Origin: Lagopus muta
Taxonomy: Eukaryota > Chordata > Aves > Galliformes > Phasianidae
Assembly (NCBI RefSeq): GCF_023343835.1
Contig: NC_064447.1
Span: 8,886,501 to 8,950,500 of the forward strand
Reading direction: 5' to 3'
DNA length: 64,000 nt
Shown one piece after another: positions 25,301 through 35,610 of this stretch. Both the position numbers and the translations under genes were made by a program. Within the stretch, counting starts at the first letter, position 1; the number at the start of each line of letters is the position of its first letter. Under the pieces are notes generated by a model, which made no database searches, was not told the origin of the DNA, and saw only the letters and a program-made list of their open reading frames with translations.

Positions 25301-28219
25301 CAAGGGGTAGAACTGCAGGAACAGTGGCACCAGAGCTTCTGTCTGTGCCCAGGACAGCATCTGTGCAGCTTCTGAATGAAGAAAGGCAGCTGGGAGGGCA
25401 CAGCACAGCCAAGGGCACCGCTCTGCATCATCAACCCATGGAACGAGCAGCACAGGGGCATCCACGGTGCTGACAGAGGAACCTACAGCACCACTGTCCC
25501 ACACTGTGCCAAATGTCCCAAGCTGCTGCAGGGAGCAGGAAGGGGCTGGGATCCATCCTGAAACCTCAGTCCATCCACTCTTCTTCCAACTGCTGCTTCC
25601 AGATTGACATGGCCCATCACCACCCTTTGGGGATGCTAGTTTTGCTTGCCTTTTTCCAGGTCCCCCATTCAATCCAACACCCCCACCAAACAACAGCTGG
25701 GAGAGCCAGTCACCAGCTCCCAACAGAGTACCCGAAGGCAAAAGCATTAGAAAATGCTGCCTGGGCAATGGCCACCGTCTTCAGTCCAGGTAGGATGGGG
25801 CTAAGGATGCGCAGCTCAATCAATGACACAGAGCTCCTGCACCGTGCCCCTAAGGTTTGCTTTGGAGATGCCTCGAGGAGATGTTGGGTTGCGTCACTTT
25901 GTTATTGTTTTCTATCATAGTTTTTAAAACAACGACATTGGCTTAGGGAAATATTTTCACAGGGCAGATGGTCAGAGCCAAACAGTTGTGTGTACACAAA
26001 CCCTCCCCAGGGCACACAGAGGGAGGACTCACTCCCCTTTGTTATGCAGAGCCATAATTAGACGCTGCTGCAGCCATCAGCTGCCTCCTCCACCCGCAGC
26101 CCCAGGGGTACGCACGGGTACAGGATGCCGAGCTCCACATGACTGGAGCAGCATTTTGGTGTTCTGAAGACAGTCACCAACCTGGTACATCTCAACTTAC
26201 CCTGAAGTCAATCCCCACGGTGGAAATGAAGCTGCCCGCCAGGAAGGCGCCATCCTTGAAGCGCACCAGCAGGCAGGTCTTGCCGACCCCCGAGTCGCCC
26301 ACCAGCATCACCTGCAGGAGGGAGGCAGCAGGGTTAGGAAACGTTCTCCTGAAGCAGCCCCACCGCAGCCATTACCCCTCTGCTCCAAAAAAAAGCTCCA
26401 TCCTGGATACGAGCAGCTGCTCAGCCTGGCTGCACTAAGGCTGCTGCACCACTCCATTGCACTGCTCCACACACCCAGGGCACGGTGCTGCCTCCATGAG
26501 CCCGACTGCCATTGTCCCTGCAGAAATTGTCAGCCTGTGACCAAATATCAACGATTCCAACACAGGCACTGCCCTGGGTCAAAGCAAACCCACACAGGAG
26601 CCAGCAGCACCAACCAGTGCCATGGGCTCTGCCACTCCACCTGGACGGAGACAGCCCCAGACACGGATGCCTCTCTTCTGGGGCTCATTCCAGCTCTTTT
26701 CCTGGGGTGCCCCACAGCAGCTGCTTGCTGCCCTACTGAGAGCCATGACACAGTGAGCTCAGATAAACCTATATGTACGTGTGTGGATCCAGGGGATGGG
26801 GAGAAAAAAGTCTTTTGTGTGTGTGTGTTTGCAAAATTTTAGTAGAAAACAGCAGAGCTGATTTTTTTTTTAAACTTTCCAACACCAGTGTGCCCACCCC
26901 TGAGCCCACCATTCCCAGCAGCACTGAGGCTGGGCTCCCCCCAGCAGCTCTGCCAGCAGGAACTAGACCCATGCCTGGCCCAGGGGGCTACTGCTGTCTG
27001 TGGGGCAGCTCAGCAGAGGGAGCAGGGGAAGTCCATTAGGTTGGGCTGGCATCAAACACAGCATAGCATCCATAAGTGAGGAACACCCGGACACAGAGCA
27101 GAGCCCTTTGCTACCCTGCATAGTTGGGTTTATTTGAGCTCAGGGCAGCATCCATACGAGGTCAGCTCCATATCAGCACAGCTGTTGCACTGCTGCTGCA
27201 GCTGTACCAGCAACCACTGCCTCCCAAAGAATTGAACCTACATCTCAAATCCTTACAATGCCATGGCTGCACCGCAGGTGCTGCGCTCCTGGCACTGCGC
27301 ACCAACACTCGGACCTCACCAGAGCAAACACCACCTTCCCTGTAGCTTAGAGCTCCATGCTGGGTTACAGAGAGCTGTGTTGGAAATGAGACTGGCTCAC
27401 AAGCCAGAACCCAGAGCAGCGAGACGGAGCCAGCTGAGCCCTTACAGGAAAGCACAAGCTGGAGATAGTTCAACAGCAGGCAGAGCAGATCCAATGCGAC
27501 GCAAAGAAACTGTCATCCTGGTTTATAACCCAATTCTTTATCTTGGTAAAGAGGGAGCAGAAGGTTATGGTAACCAGTCTGAGCAGAAAGCCATCTGTCA
27601 CCACTTGCAAAAGTTGAGCAGGAGCCCTTTGGTGGAGGGCTTTCCACGGAGCCTCCTTCAGAGCCACCGGACACACAGCCTTGGGTCGGGTGGTGGGGCT
27701 GAGCCCTGCAGATGTGGAGTAGGGGATGGCAGCGGTTAGCGGGCGGCCAAAGCACGGAGTGTGGGGGGGTGAGGGCACTACGGTAGGTGCCCTACGGCCA
27801 CCCCATCTCCGAGGAACTTTGCCGGTGGCCGCGGGGAGGGCTGCTGCACTCAGCACGGCGTGGAATGGAATGGCTCGGCTCCGAACTGCACGGCACGGCA
27901 CGGCACGGTTCGGTTCTTAATGGCACGGCACGGCACAGCCCCGCGGACCCCCCCACGCCCCCGGGCACCCCACGCTTTGCTCCGGCCCGGCCTGCCCCTC
28001 CCCGGGCAGTCCCTTTCCCACAGCCCCTCGCACCTTGAAGGTGAGGTCGTAGAACTCTCCACTGCTGCTCAGCGAGGGCCGCCCGGGCGCAGCGCCGCCG
28101 TTGCGGGGCAGCTCCGGAGCGGGCGCGGGGCTCCGCGGGGCGGTGGCGGCGGGGGGAGGCAGCGCGGCGGAGGGCGCGGAGCCGCCGCCTTTGCTCCGTG
28201 CCGCTTTCTTCCGCGACAT
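10261..28219 (-). CDS. RAB26: RAB26, small GTPase of secretory and synaptic vesicles (nine coding exons)
   Basis: CDS exons on the minus strand: 28219-28034, 26311-26201, 12915-12874, 12285-12219, 12137-12085, 11328-11263, 10840-10784, 10570-10494, 10363-10261. All junctions use GT/AG and keep frame, giving 253 residues (human is 256). Motifs: P-loop GDSGVGKT (67-74), switch I Thr93 in [16 protein letters not shown] (115-121), NKVD (174-177), ETSAK (202-206), and C-terminal CCRF with Cys250/Cys251 for geranylgeranylation. The N-terminus MSRKK and the segment [14 protein letters not shown] identify RAB26 rather than the paralog RAB37. RAB26 is known to act in secretory-granule maturation in exocrine cells and in directing synaptic vesicles to autophagy. 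The 13.3-kb intron 2 holds most of the gene length. No lesion is seen. Confidence 0.96.
10494..10570 (-). CDS. RAB26: RAB26 coding exon 8 (residues 195-220), ETSAK
   Basis: 77 nt. It contains [16 protein letters not shown] and ends AA|GTAAGG within Lys220. An 11-G run (C on plus, 10479-10489) starts at intron position +5. Confidence 0.95.
10784..10840 (-). CDS. RAB26: RAB26 coding exon 7 (residues 176-194)
   Basis: 57 nt encoding [19 protein letters not shown]. Acceptor TTGGCAG|GTG, donor CTAAG|GTATGG. Confidence 0.96.
11263..11328 (-). CDS. RAB26: RAB26 coding exon 6 (residues 154-175)
   Basis: 66 nt, [11 protein letters not shown]...LMLLGNK. Acceptor TCTCCAG|GCA, donor AACAAG|GTGAGT. The NKVD base-binding motif is split between this exon and the next. 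Confidence 0.96.
12085..12137 (-). CDS. RAB26: RAB26 coding exon 5 (residues 136-153)
   Basis: 53 nt encoding [17 protein letters not shown] after completing Ala136. Acceptor CCACAG|CCC, donor CCAG|GTATGT. The intron before it is only 81 nt. Confidence 0.96.
12219..12285 (-). CDS. RAB26: RAB26 coding exon 4 (residues 114-136), WDTAGQE
   Basis: 67 nt. It opens [10 protein letters not shown] (switch II) and ends after the first base of the Ala136 codon (CAT G|GTGAGC). Confidence 0.96.
12874..12915 (-). CDS. RAB26: RAB26 coding exon 3 (residues 100-113)
   Basis: A 42-nt micro-exon encoding [14 protein letters not shown], phase 0 at both ends. Acceptor TCTTGCAG|AAC, donor CTGCAG|GTGAGT. It follows the 13.3-kb intron. 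Confidence 0.96.
14117..14146. repeat. Purine simple repeat (GGGAAA)n
   Basis: Imperfect GGGAAA/GTGAAA units on plus, about 30 bp, in RAB26 intron 2. It also resembles repeated GAAANNGAAA (IRF-like) spacing, but simple-repeat origin is the simpler reading. Confidence 0.7.
15127..15148. repeat. Perfect 22-bp palindrome with paired TGACAG sites
   Basis: GCTTTGACAGC followed at once by its exact reverse complement GCTGTCAAAGC. Each half carries TGACAG, the core of MEIS/TGIF-type TALE homeodomain sites. It lies in RAB26 intron 2. Confidence 0.9.
20131..20255 (-). mobile_element. CR1 LINE, 3' end fragment
   Basis: The reverse complement has the CR1 3' terminus: GTCCCTCCAACC-like sequence followed by repeated ATTCTATGATTC-type octamers, here expanded and diverged into GAATCA/TGAATC units. 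This is a 5'-truncated CR1 with no coding capacity. Confidence 0.8.
21447..21463. repeat. G17 homopolymer
   Basis: Uninterrupted run of 17 G in RAB26 intron 2, followed by AGG and a T run. Confidence 0.95.
24724..25190. promoter_or_regulatory. Candidate regulatory block rich in homeodomain/POU-like words
   Basis: AT-rich island within GC-richer intron, with GCTAATTAAA, ATGCAAAC (octamer-like), GTAATAATGAGG, TTAACCCTAATTTGATTG, TGATCAATAAGTGACAGG and ATCAATCACTGTGATCAGTAAT. Such density is typical of conserved enhancers, but conservation cannot be seen from one sequence. Confidence 0.3.
26201..26311 (-). CDS. RAB26: RAB26 coding exon 2 (residues 63-99), P-loop and switch I
   Basis: Acceptor CCTGCAG|GTG, donor CAGG|GTAAGT, 111 nt, phase 0 at both ends. 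It carries GDSGVGKT and the effector region [10 protein letters not shown]. Human RAB26 has Thr where this copy has Ser89 (AGSF), a conservative change. Confidence 0.96.
26312..28033 (-). other. RAB26: RAB26 intron 1
   Basis: 1.7-kb intron between exon 1 and exon 2. Identified contents are a TG run and T/A-rich stretch near 26816-26875 and the GGCAC pentamer array at 27888-27938. No coding sequence is seen. Confidence 0.9.
27888..27938. repeat. (GGCAC)n pentanucleotide array
   Basis: Two runs of GGCAC (about 4 and 3 copies) separated by GGTTCGGTTCTTAAT. They lie about 100 bp inside RAB26 intron 1, within the CpG island. The flanking GGAATGGAATGG also looks slippage-derived. Confidence 0.85.
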
Positions 28220-28480
28220 GCCGGGGCAGCGCGGCCGCGCTCAGGGCGCGGGGCCGTACCGCCGCCGCCGCCGCCTCCCCGGGCCCGGCCCCGCTTCCAA
28301 TGGCAGCGCCGCGGAGGCGGCGGCGAGGGCCAGGCACGCTCCGCTCCGCGCCCGTTCGCTCCTCCCCGGCCGCGCTCCGCCGCGCTCTGTGCTCCGAGCG
28401 GTGCTCGTGCGGGAGGGGAGCGGAGCTGCGGGCCCTCACAAGTGCGGGAAGGGGCGGCCCGAGGGCACCCACTAAAGGAG
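27900..28480. promoter_or_regulatory. RAB26: RAB26 CpG-island promoter
   Basis: Very high GC and CpG over exon 1 and its upstream flank. A GGC-triplet run (CCG on plus, 28259-28275) lies about 40 bp upstream of the ATG and is probably in the 5' UTR. One CCAAT (28297-28301, plus) occurs further up. No TATA box is apparent, so dispersed initiation is likely. Confidence 0.75.
28034..28219 (-). CDS. RAB26: RAB26 coding exon 1 (residues 1-62)
   Basis: ATG at 28219-28217, then MSRKK and a low-complexity Ala/Pro/Gly/Ser N-terminal extension typical of RAB26, ending ...FYDLTFK. The donor is CTTCAAG|GTGCGAG, phase 0. The exon lies inside the CpG island. Confidence 0.95.
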
Positions 28481-28664
28481 CAGCGCACCGTGAGTCTGCA
28501 CCTACGAAGAGAGCAGCGGCCTTCGTTTGCCCCCAGGGAGGGAGCAGCACCGTGCGTTTGCAGGCACGAAGAGAGCAGTGCACCGTGCGTTTGCACCCAC
28601 GAAGGATGCTTGCGCACCGTGCATCCACACCCACAAAAGGAGCAGCACACTGCGCACTCACATG
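28474..28664. repeat. About 33-bp minisatellite, six copies
   Basis: Units of 27-35 bp with the consensus theme GAGCAGyGCACCGTGCGTTT then GCACCCACGAA. Boundaries are near 28474, 28509, 28539, 28571, 28604 and 28638. Copies 3 and 4 are most alike and the outer copies most diverged. It directly adjoins the RAB26 CpG island. Long open frames in this area reflect the roughly 11-codon periodicity and lack of AT, not coding function. Confidence 0.85.
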
Positions 28665-31287
28665 TGCTCTAGGGGTGCAGCACGGGCACGTTCACTCATG
28701 TGGGTGCAGTGCTGTGTTCCACGCTCTGCCTGCTGCCCCTGATCTGCTGCATACCCCAATCTCACAGCAGTGCATGGGGGCGGTTGCCCTCTGGGTCTGG
28801 GTCCATATTCCGGCAGCTGAAGCTCCTGCACTGCTCCACAGCTGGCAGAGCCATGGGCAAGAGACAAGCACAGGGGAGAGAAGAGCAGGCATAGAAATTG
28901 GGGTGGCAGAGCATACTCTGGGGGGCAGCGGGTGCTGTCTGCTCTACTGGCAACTTGTGCTATCCTCGGTGTCTCAGCAACTGGTTTCAGTGAGGAACGC
29001 TTTGCATCTTTCTGGCTGCAAATGAAGTGTCACCAGAGGCACTTGCGACTCCCTCAACTGAAATAAATGTCTTTAGCTGTGTGACAGAGTTCCAGCGGCA
29101 CAGCCTTATCCTTCCTGCTGAAGGAGGCTCGAGCAGTCCTATCGGAGCAGGAGAGGAAAATAAATCTCCCTGGTGAGAAGCCAAGCAAGCACACAATGAA
29201 GGCATAAATAAGTAACAGGGCTTGCACAAGCCCAGGAGGAGCTGATGGCCAATTCAAAGGAGCTCACACCAACCTGAGCCATGGGCAGAGCCCAGAGCGC
29301 ACCATGGTGACACTGTACTGCTGCTACAGTCGGAGCGAGCGCTGCTCTTTGGGACCTTCAGTGCCCCCAAGGGCTGAGCTGCATAAGTGGGCACCTCAGT
29401 GAACCCAAATCCTCTCCTCCCCTCCTGGATCTGCAATGCCCCCGGGGCAGTGCTTCTCTGCATGCAGCAGAACAGCTGCTTTGAGTGCATTTAAAGCTGC
29501 AGTGAATTCCTGTTCTGCTCTCTTAAAACATTCCCACTGCGGAGGGAGGAGGCAGAGAGCAGAGCTCTGAGAGCTTCTGTCATGGATGGGGGAGATGAGT
29601 TGGGCTCAGTTCCCCCTGAGATCCCCTTCTGCCACCCTGAGCCACACACACAGCCATGGCTGCAGAGCTCTGGGCTCCCTTCTGCTGAGGCTGGAGATAA
29701 AGCTGTCACAGCAGAGGCTTCCCGCCCTCTTCCTGCCATGATCCATCCAGGAGATGGAGGACCTGACTTGGCAGAGCAGACTTGGTGCCAAGGCTTTGCT
29801 CTATAATCTGATTTTCCAGTACAGTTGTGGTCAATAGAGGTGGAGGGAGCAAAGTACAATGCTGTGGAGCTAGCAATGGCTCCATGGGATTTTTAGCTTG
29901 TCCCCATGCAGCAACAAAGCGGCTGGAAAGGTGCACAGACTCCCTGGGACCAGCACTACTTTAGCAAAGAGACTTTGTTTTTCCCCCATCCCCACTACAG
30001 CTGATGACGATAGAAGTCTTTAAGAGTCTCATGCTCAGAGCAAACAAAGCCAGCTGCTTATCGTCGCTGCATCTCAGCAACGTGGCACAGGGATGGTCCC
30101 TTATTGCAGGTGGCATTGGGGACATTGCCTGCTGGCTGCTGCTCTGCCAAAGGTCGCGTGCTGCAGAGCTCGGCTGCATGCAATGCCGGCGCTTGGAGCC
30201 ACGGAGCCATGGGAGCACAGTGGGAGGAGCAGCCCCAGCAAGTTTTTCCCTTTGAGAAAATGCATGTGAAGAGGCACAGCCTGCTCACAGCTCTCAGTCA
30301 TGCCTGGAAATGTTGCTCCTCATATAGTTACAGGAACTAATCAGATAACTGCTGCTGAAATAAGGGGAATGTGTTTGCTAAAAATAGCTTAATGGAACAA
30401 CACACGCCTGGAGATGCGGCGTGCCTCGGGGAAGCAGGGCTGCAGGATCTGGCAGGCTCTGAGTGGGGCCGGCAGCGGTCGGTTGTTTCTCCCATGCATC
30501 TCCATGTAAGTGGATTTGTTTCTCAAGGCAGCCGATCAGCACAACCCCATTAGGACCATCAGCCCGAAAGCTCTGCCGTGCTGCAGCACACACAGGGACC
30601 ACAGCTCTCAGCCTCCTGCTAGACCCAGGCAGAGCCTTTTCTGGCAAATTCCAAACCTGTGGTTGAGACCTTCATGGTCTCCTTTCTGGGGGTGCTGGCA
30701 GTGCCCTTCCAGCAGCCTGAGCCTGCTGGTCTCTGGTTCCATCGCTGGCTCAGGTGGAGTGGAGCTGTCCTTGTGGCAGAGAGTTTACAAGGACGTGCTC
30801 TTCCATCATGTCTGCTGCCTTCTTCACCGGCTGGCTTGGAAGCTGCAGAGAAGCTGATGCAGGCTCCTGCCATGCTCTGCTTGCGGCTCAGCTTTGTCTC
30901 TGCCATCACCTATGGCAGTACCTCCAGCCAAGTTTCAGTTCTCCCAGCTGCTCCAAGGCCTGGTATCTCACCCTGCTTTTTCTGCTCCTACAGGCGAAGA
31001 GCAAACATAGCTCTGACTCCAAAGAGAAGTCACAGAAAGAGAGGACAAACATCACCCGGATGGGAGGCCCAGGAGAGCAGCCAGGCAAAGGTAACACCAT
31101 GGTGACAAGGCCAACACATTGCCCATGGTGCTGCCATGGTGCAGTAGTGACAGAGAACCTGGGCAAAACACTGAGAGCTCAGCGCTTTCCCTCTGCCTCC
31201 ATGCAAGGGGCCCAGCCCACGCAGAGCTGAGCACTCATTGTTCCCCGCCTGCCACTTACTGTTCCTCCCTCCCCATTGCTCACTTAC

Positions 31288-31416
31288 CTTTGAACACTTC
31301 AATCTCATTGCCTTTGTCAGCGTCACTGGCTTTTAATTGAAATTCCTCAGACATCTCTTCGTCAATACAGCCCATCAGTTATTTTCGTGTGGGAAGTGAT
31401 TGTTTTCCATTTGCAG
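31288..31416 (-). other. Candidate orphan exon, possibly with a start codon
   Basis: On minus, a plausible acceptor (TTAACTTTCACAG|CTGC) is followed by 129 nt ending in a near-perfect donor AAAG|GTAAGTGA. Within it, an ATG at 31375-31373, with an in-frame TAA two codons upstream, opens 29 codons starting MGCIDEEMSEEF and rich in Asp/Glu/Lys, then one extra base (phase 1). MGC could be a myristoylation-type start. I do not recognise the product. The phase does not fit RAB26 exon 2, so it is not a simple alternative RAB26 first exon. A lncRNA exon or chance are the alternatives. Confidence 0.3.
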
Positions 31417-32780
31417 CTGTGAAAGTTAAATTCCAATGTTTTGCTGGGAGACTGTTTTTGTCTTTCCACTTTCTTTTGTTGCCAAGTCAAGTCTTATTTT
31501 GCAGACCTCCTTCCTCTGCCTGGCTACTTCAATTGCTGTCTCTCCTATGCACAGTCACTCTGTTTCCATCCTTAGCCCACCTCTCTGAGCCCTCCTTCAC
31601 CCCCAAAGCACATGCACCATACCCAGCAGCCGAGAGGCTGAGTTCAGACTGTCACCCACCGACCAGGTGCTGGGTACTATCCCTGCTCCCCCAGCAGGAC
31701 AGGGAACCCATTGGTGCAGCTGCCAACAATGGGGCACTGCTTCCCCTCGTCCCCTTGGAGGGGCAACCTGGTGTTACCCACTCATGGCACTCGATGTGGA
31801 AGCTGTCCCCAGGATGAGCAGCTCACAGCATGCACGGACCTCATTGCCCTCGCAGGGGTTTGCTCTCACAGCTCCATGCCCCACGTCACCACCAGCAGCG
31901 CTGGGATGCAGCAGAGCAGCCTTGGCACCACCCCATGGGCATCCCTATGGAACCACCATGCTGCACAGGGCCCAGCCAAGCCCTTTGGAGCACACCAGGG
32001 CAACCATGCCAGGTCCCAGCAAGTCTGGGCTGGGGCCAGGAAATTAGTTTTCCTTGTGCCAAGATAGAAACGAGCCATGATTTCAGCCAGCAGAGCACCG
32101 AACACATGAGAGCCCTCAGCCTGGCTCTGTTCCAGCAGTCACCCACGAGAGCTTTCAGATGTGATGAAGTCAAACATTCAAAAGTCCTTTGAAATGTGTC
32201 CTACAGAGAGAAGGCTGAGTAACAAACCCTCAGCCTCCTAGACAGAAGATACTTCCAAGCTATTTAGTATATTTCAAATGCTTCTCAGATACACCACAGA
32301 CATCAAATATTTTAGAAATACCTCCACTTAAAACCACCTAAGATGGTTTGTAGTGAGATACAAAGACATCCTGCAGTGAGGAAGGTCTGGGCGTGGGGAT
32401 GATTTCAAAAGCAAGTGTGCAGACATGGCACAGTGTCAGCTTTATCAGTACATGCGCAGGTAGGTTTGCAACATGTGGAGCAGGGCAGGCAGCAGCTTCA
32501 TGCCTTCTTCGTGGTGCTCGTGTCCTCATCCCAGCTGAGGCTGTGCTCTGCCAGATCTCAGGGTGCTGCAGAACACACACGGATGCACAGCGAGTGCAAG
32601 AGCGATGGTGCACAATGCAGGAGGGGGGCAGAGCAATGGGGAAAGCACCATGACTGAAGGGTGCAGAGATGGCCGAGGCTCTGGATGCAGAGTGATGGTG
32701 AGTGCTGAGGGGCTGCTTTTCCTCTGAACACATGCTTCCAGAAATATTATTTGAATTTTGGGTAGGCCTGTGCAAAGCCA

Positions 32781-32841
32781 GAGGCTGGACTCGATGATCA
32801 TCATGGGTCCCTTCCAGTTTGGAGTATTCTCTGATCCTCTG
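32781..32841 (+). mobile_element. CR1 LINE, 3' end fragment
   Basis: GGCTGGACTCGATGATCAT then GGGTCCCTTCCAG and GGAGTATTCTCTGAT match the last ~60 bp of CR1 in plus orientation. It is heavily 5'-truncated. Confidence 0.75.
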
Positions 32842-35194
32842 ACATGTGAGTCAGAGAGAGGACAGACTGAGGGCTGTTTTGTGCTGCATCACCCACAGGA
32901 TCTCACCATCAGCACTGAGTAGATAAACCCCCATAGCTCACATTTGCACACTATGTTTTAGGCACTATGAGGCCAAAGTCATCTTGGGGCCAGCTACAGC
33001 TCAGTGATACATGCAGCACTCCTTGGGGCCCTGTAAAACAATAAGCAGTAGTAATAAGTTAGCACAGGGGTGTGCAGAGGCTCATCAAGCTGCTATCCAG
33101 ACAGTAGGTGAAGTGCTAAGTGCCAGGGCTGGGAAAGAGCCCCTACTGCAGTGAGCCATTACACTGCTGCTCGCTGTTCTTCACCATGCCTTGGCCAGTG
33201 GGTTGTGCATCAGGGAGAAGCAGCCTCACCTCCCTGACTGGGGCAGAGCTGTGCTCCTGTGTGCCAGGAGATGCAGCTCCATGCCCACATCTCATTCAGC
33301 CATCCATCAGAGCAAGGCAGTGGCAGTGTGCTGTTCTGAGGCCAAGCAGTATTTATCAGCCCAAATCAATAGCTTCTGTCTTTCTGCTTGTCCTCTCTCA
33401 CACTTGCAATGATGCTCGCCCATGGCTGTCAGCAAGCAGCATTTCTCCAAGCAATTAATAACCTGGGTTACAAAGGTGCAGAGACATGTGCTAATAGGGT
33501 TTGTTAACACTTTTTGAGGCAAGCTGAGTGTTTTCAATTAACAGAACTCTTGTGAGTTTGGGCAATTGCATTTTTCTTGAAGATGACAGTGAATGAGCAG
33601 CACAGGCAGCCCAGAGCTGGGCATATGAAGGTGCCCTTAACTCTGTGGATATAATCAGCTGCGAAGGATTCATGCAGTCAGCACTTTGCTGCTACTGCTT
33701 ACTGTGATTTTAAATTTCCTGCTTTGTTTGAAAGTGTTTCTTCTTTATTGCTGGAAACATCTTTTTCCCCAGCAAAGCTAAGGGCTGTCCTAGCTCTGCA
33801 AACATTTTGTCTGCAGGCAATTACATTTGCATCAGCTGTCCTTCTGCAATCAGAGGGACTAATCACATCTGAACAGCTGAGCACATGTGGAAGCCATCAG
33901 GTCTGCCTGTGAAAGGCACAGCCAACTGCAACCAGCCACAGCCAATTGGAGGCAATATCATCACTGCCAAGCGATTCCTCCAGGCTGGAGCACATGGTCC
34001 CCCCTGCCAGCTGTGCTGGGAGCCGCCTCAGGCCACCAGCACCTGCCCTTCCCCAGGGCCCAGCAGGTCCTGAGGGCTTTGAGTGCACTTTTCTGCCTCT
34101 GCGCCTCTTGCTGGCTGCCCTCTGGCTTCAGCTTCACCAGCACTAATTAATGCACAGTTATTTCTTTTGCATCATTGCATTACAAATGAGTAGCTTTTGA
34201 ATCCTTGTTAAAAAAAAATAATAATAATTCAATTTTCTGAAGTTTTGAAAGGCAGAGGCACAAGAGTGAGCACCATGCAGACCTGGCCTTGGGGATGCTC
34301 AGCAGCATCACCAACCTCCTGGGTGACATTTGTGCTTGTGTGGGTATGATCTATGCAGAAAGGCAAGTGAGGGCGATACGAGCAGGGAACAAGAGAGGAG
34401 ATGCTTCCTATAGTTACTGGGGTGTGGAACAAACATCTCCAGCCACCTGCTGACTGCTTACCCAGCTGAACTTGCCTCAATTAAAAACACCAACACCACC
34501 GCGGTGCCTCCTGATGGTGCGCAGACATCAGCATTGCCATAGCAACGAGCAGAGCAGCAGCAATTTGGGGGGAAGCAGTGCTCGGCCCCTTGGGCAGCCC
34601 CTGCATCATTCCCTGAATTCCTGTCACTTGGAACTTCAAACCCTGTGGAGAGAGGGATCCTGAAGTTCTGTTTGCTTTGAATGAGCGTTTGGTGAATAAA
34701 GCCAGAAGTGCCACCAGTTGGATCCTGAGCAGAAAGCACCGTGGCTGAAAGCGCTCAGCTCTGGTTTGCATTCATGCTCCATCAAATGGATGAAAGCGTT
34801 CGGTGTGAATAAATTCCCTTCTTGAGCTGAAAACACCCACAAAAATCATCCAGAAAGAGCCCAACGAGGGCTCATCCTCATGCAGCAGAAACCCAACACT
34901 GAGCCTTAAGTCTCACTGAGAGCACCGCCCCAGATACAGCTGGTGGGGTCTCAGGCATCCAGGGATGAGCTGGGGGCACTGCCCACACATCCCATAGCGT
35001 TGTGGGCATCCTGTTCTCATCCTCTGCATCCCGTACAAAGTGAGTGCTGGTGTGAAAGCCAGGAGCCTTCCGGAGTGGGGGATTGCTGCTTGGGTCATCC
35101 CATGTGGGGTTGTGTCTGATTTTAGAGACAGTTTGGGTTTGTTTTTTTCCCCGTTTTTGGGTTAGTGCTTTTTGTTGTTGTTGTTTGATTGGGT

Positions 35195-35395
35195 TTAATT
35201 GGCCGAGCGGGGGGGGGTAGGGGTTGAGAAGCGGAGCGGCAGCGCGGCGGGCGGTCCTAGGGGGCGCCAGGGGAACACGGACAGCGCCGGGAGCGGAGCT
35301 TCGGCCGAACCGCCGCGCTGCTCCGGGGCTTCGCGTGGCCCGAAACAAAACCCTGCCGGGGAGCGTTCGCAGCAGCCCAGCGGAAGAGCGGCCCA
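35195..35395. promoter_or_regulatory. Orphan CpG island with CTCF-like and REST-like sequences
   Basis: CpG-dense 200 bp far from any known exon. It contains TAGGGGGCGC (35258-35267), matching the core of the CTCF motif, and CACGGACAGCGCC (35276-35288), the complete right half of an RE1/NRSF site, with a poor left half. It could be an insulator, a silencer near RAB26, or a cryptic promoter. No linked exon is recognised. Confidence 0.45.
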
Positions 35396-35610
35396 GCATT
35401 CCAGTAGTTGAGCTTCCCAAATATCCAAGCATCCCTGTACCCCAGCAGCTGAGCATCCCAGTAGTTGAGCATTCCAGCATCCCAACAGTCAAACATTCCA
35501 CAAGCTAAATATCGCAGTACTTGAGCGTCCAGGTACCCCATCAGCTGAGCAGCCCAGCACCACTGTAGCCAAGCACCTCCACAGCCCAGCAGCCCACCTC
35601 CCCAGCCACA
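35396..35610. repeat. Degenerate 8/16/24-bp tandem repeat
   Basis: Repeats of a GCATCCCAGTAGTTGA-like 16-mer, several extended by 8 bp (extra CATCCCAG-type piece) to 24 bp. About ten units run from 35396 to about 35610 and decay at the right end. It abuts the CpG island. Confidence 0.8.

Larger units (their letters stand above)
12916..26200 (-). other. RAB26: RAB26 intron 2 (13.3 kb)
   Basis: No gene is recognisable inside. Identified contents are a CR1 tail at 20131-20255, a perfect 22-bp palindrome at 15127-15148, a G17 run at 21447-21463, a purine GGGAAA-type run near 14117-14146, TAAT-rich patches near 14756-14850, 15560-15575 and 24724-25190, and a TGAGTCAGCA (MAF/AP-1-like) site at 21795-21804. 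The many short ORFs on both strands carry no domain. Confidence 0.85.

Noticed and set aside
27792-29025. Long ORFs on both strands around the RAB26 promoter (270-289 codons)
   Set aside because: They run through CpG-island DNA and the 33-bp minisatellite in several frames at once, and none resembles a protein family. Only the RAB26 exon 1 frame is real.
19331-33627. CATATG E-boxes (19331, 24662, 33622) as MIST1 sites, since RAB26 is a known MIST1 target
   Set aside because: CATATG is not more frequent than chance in the window, so the sequence itself gives no support.
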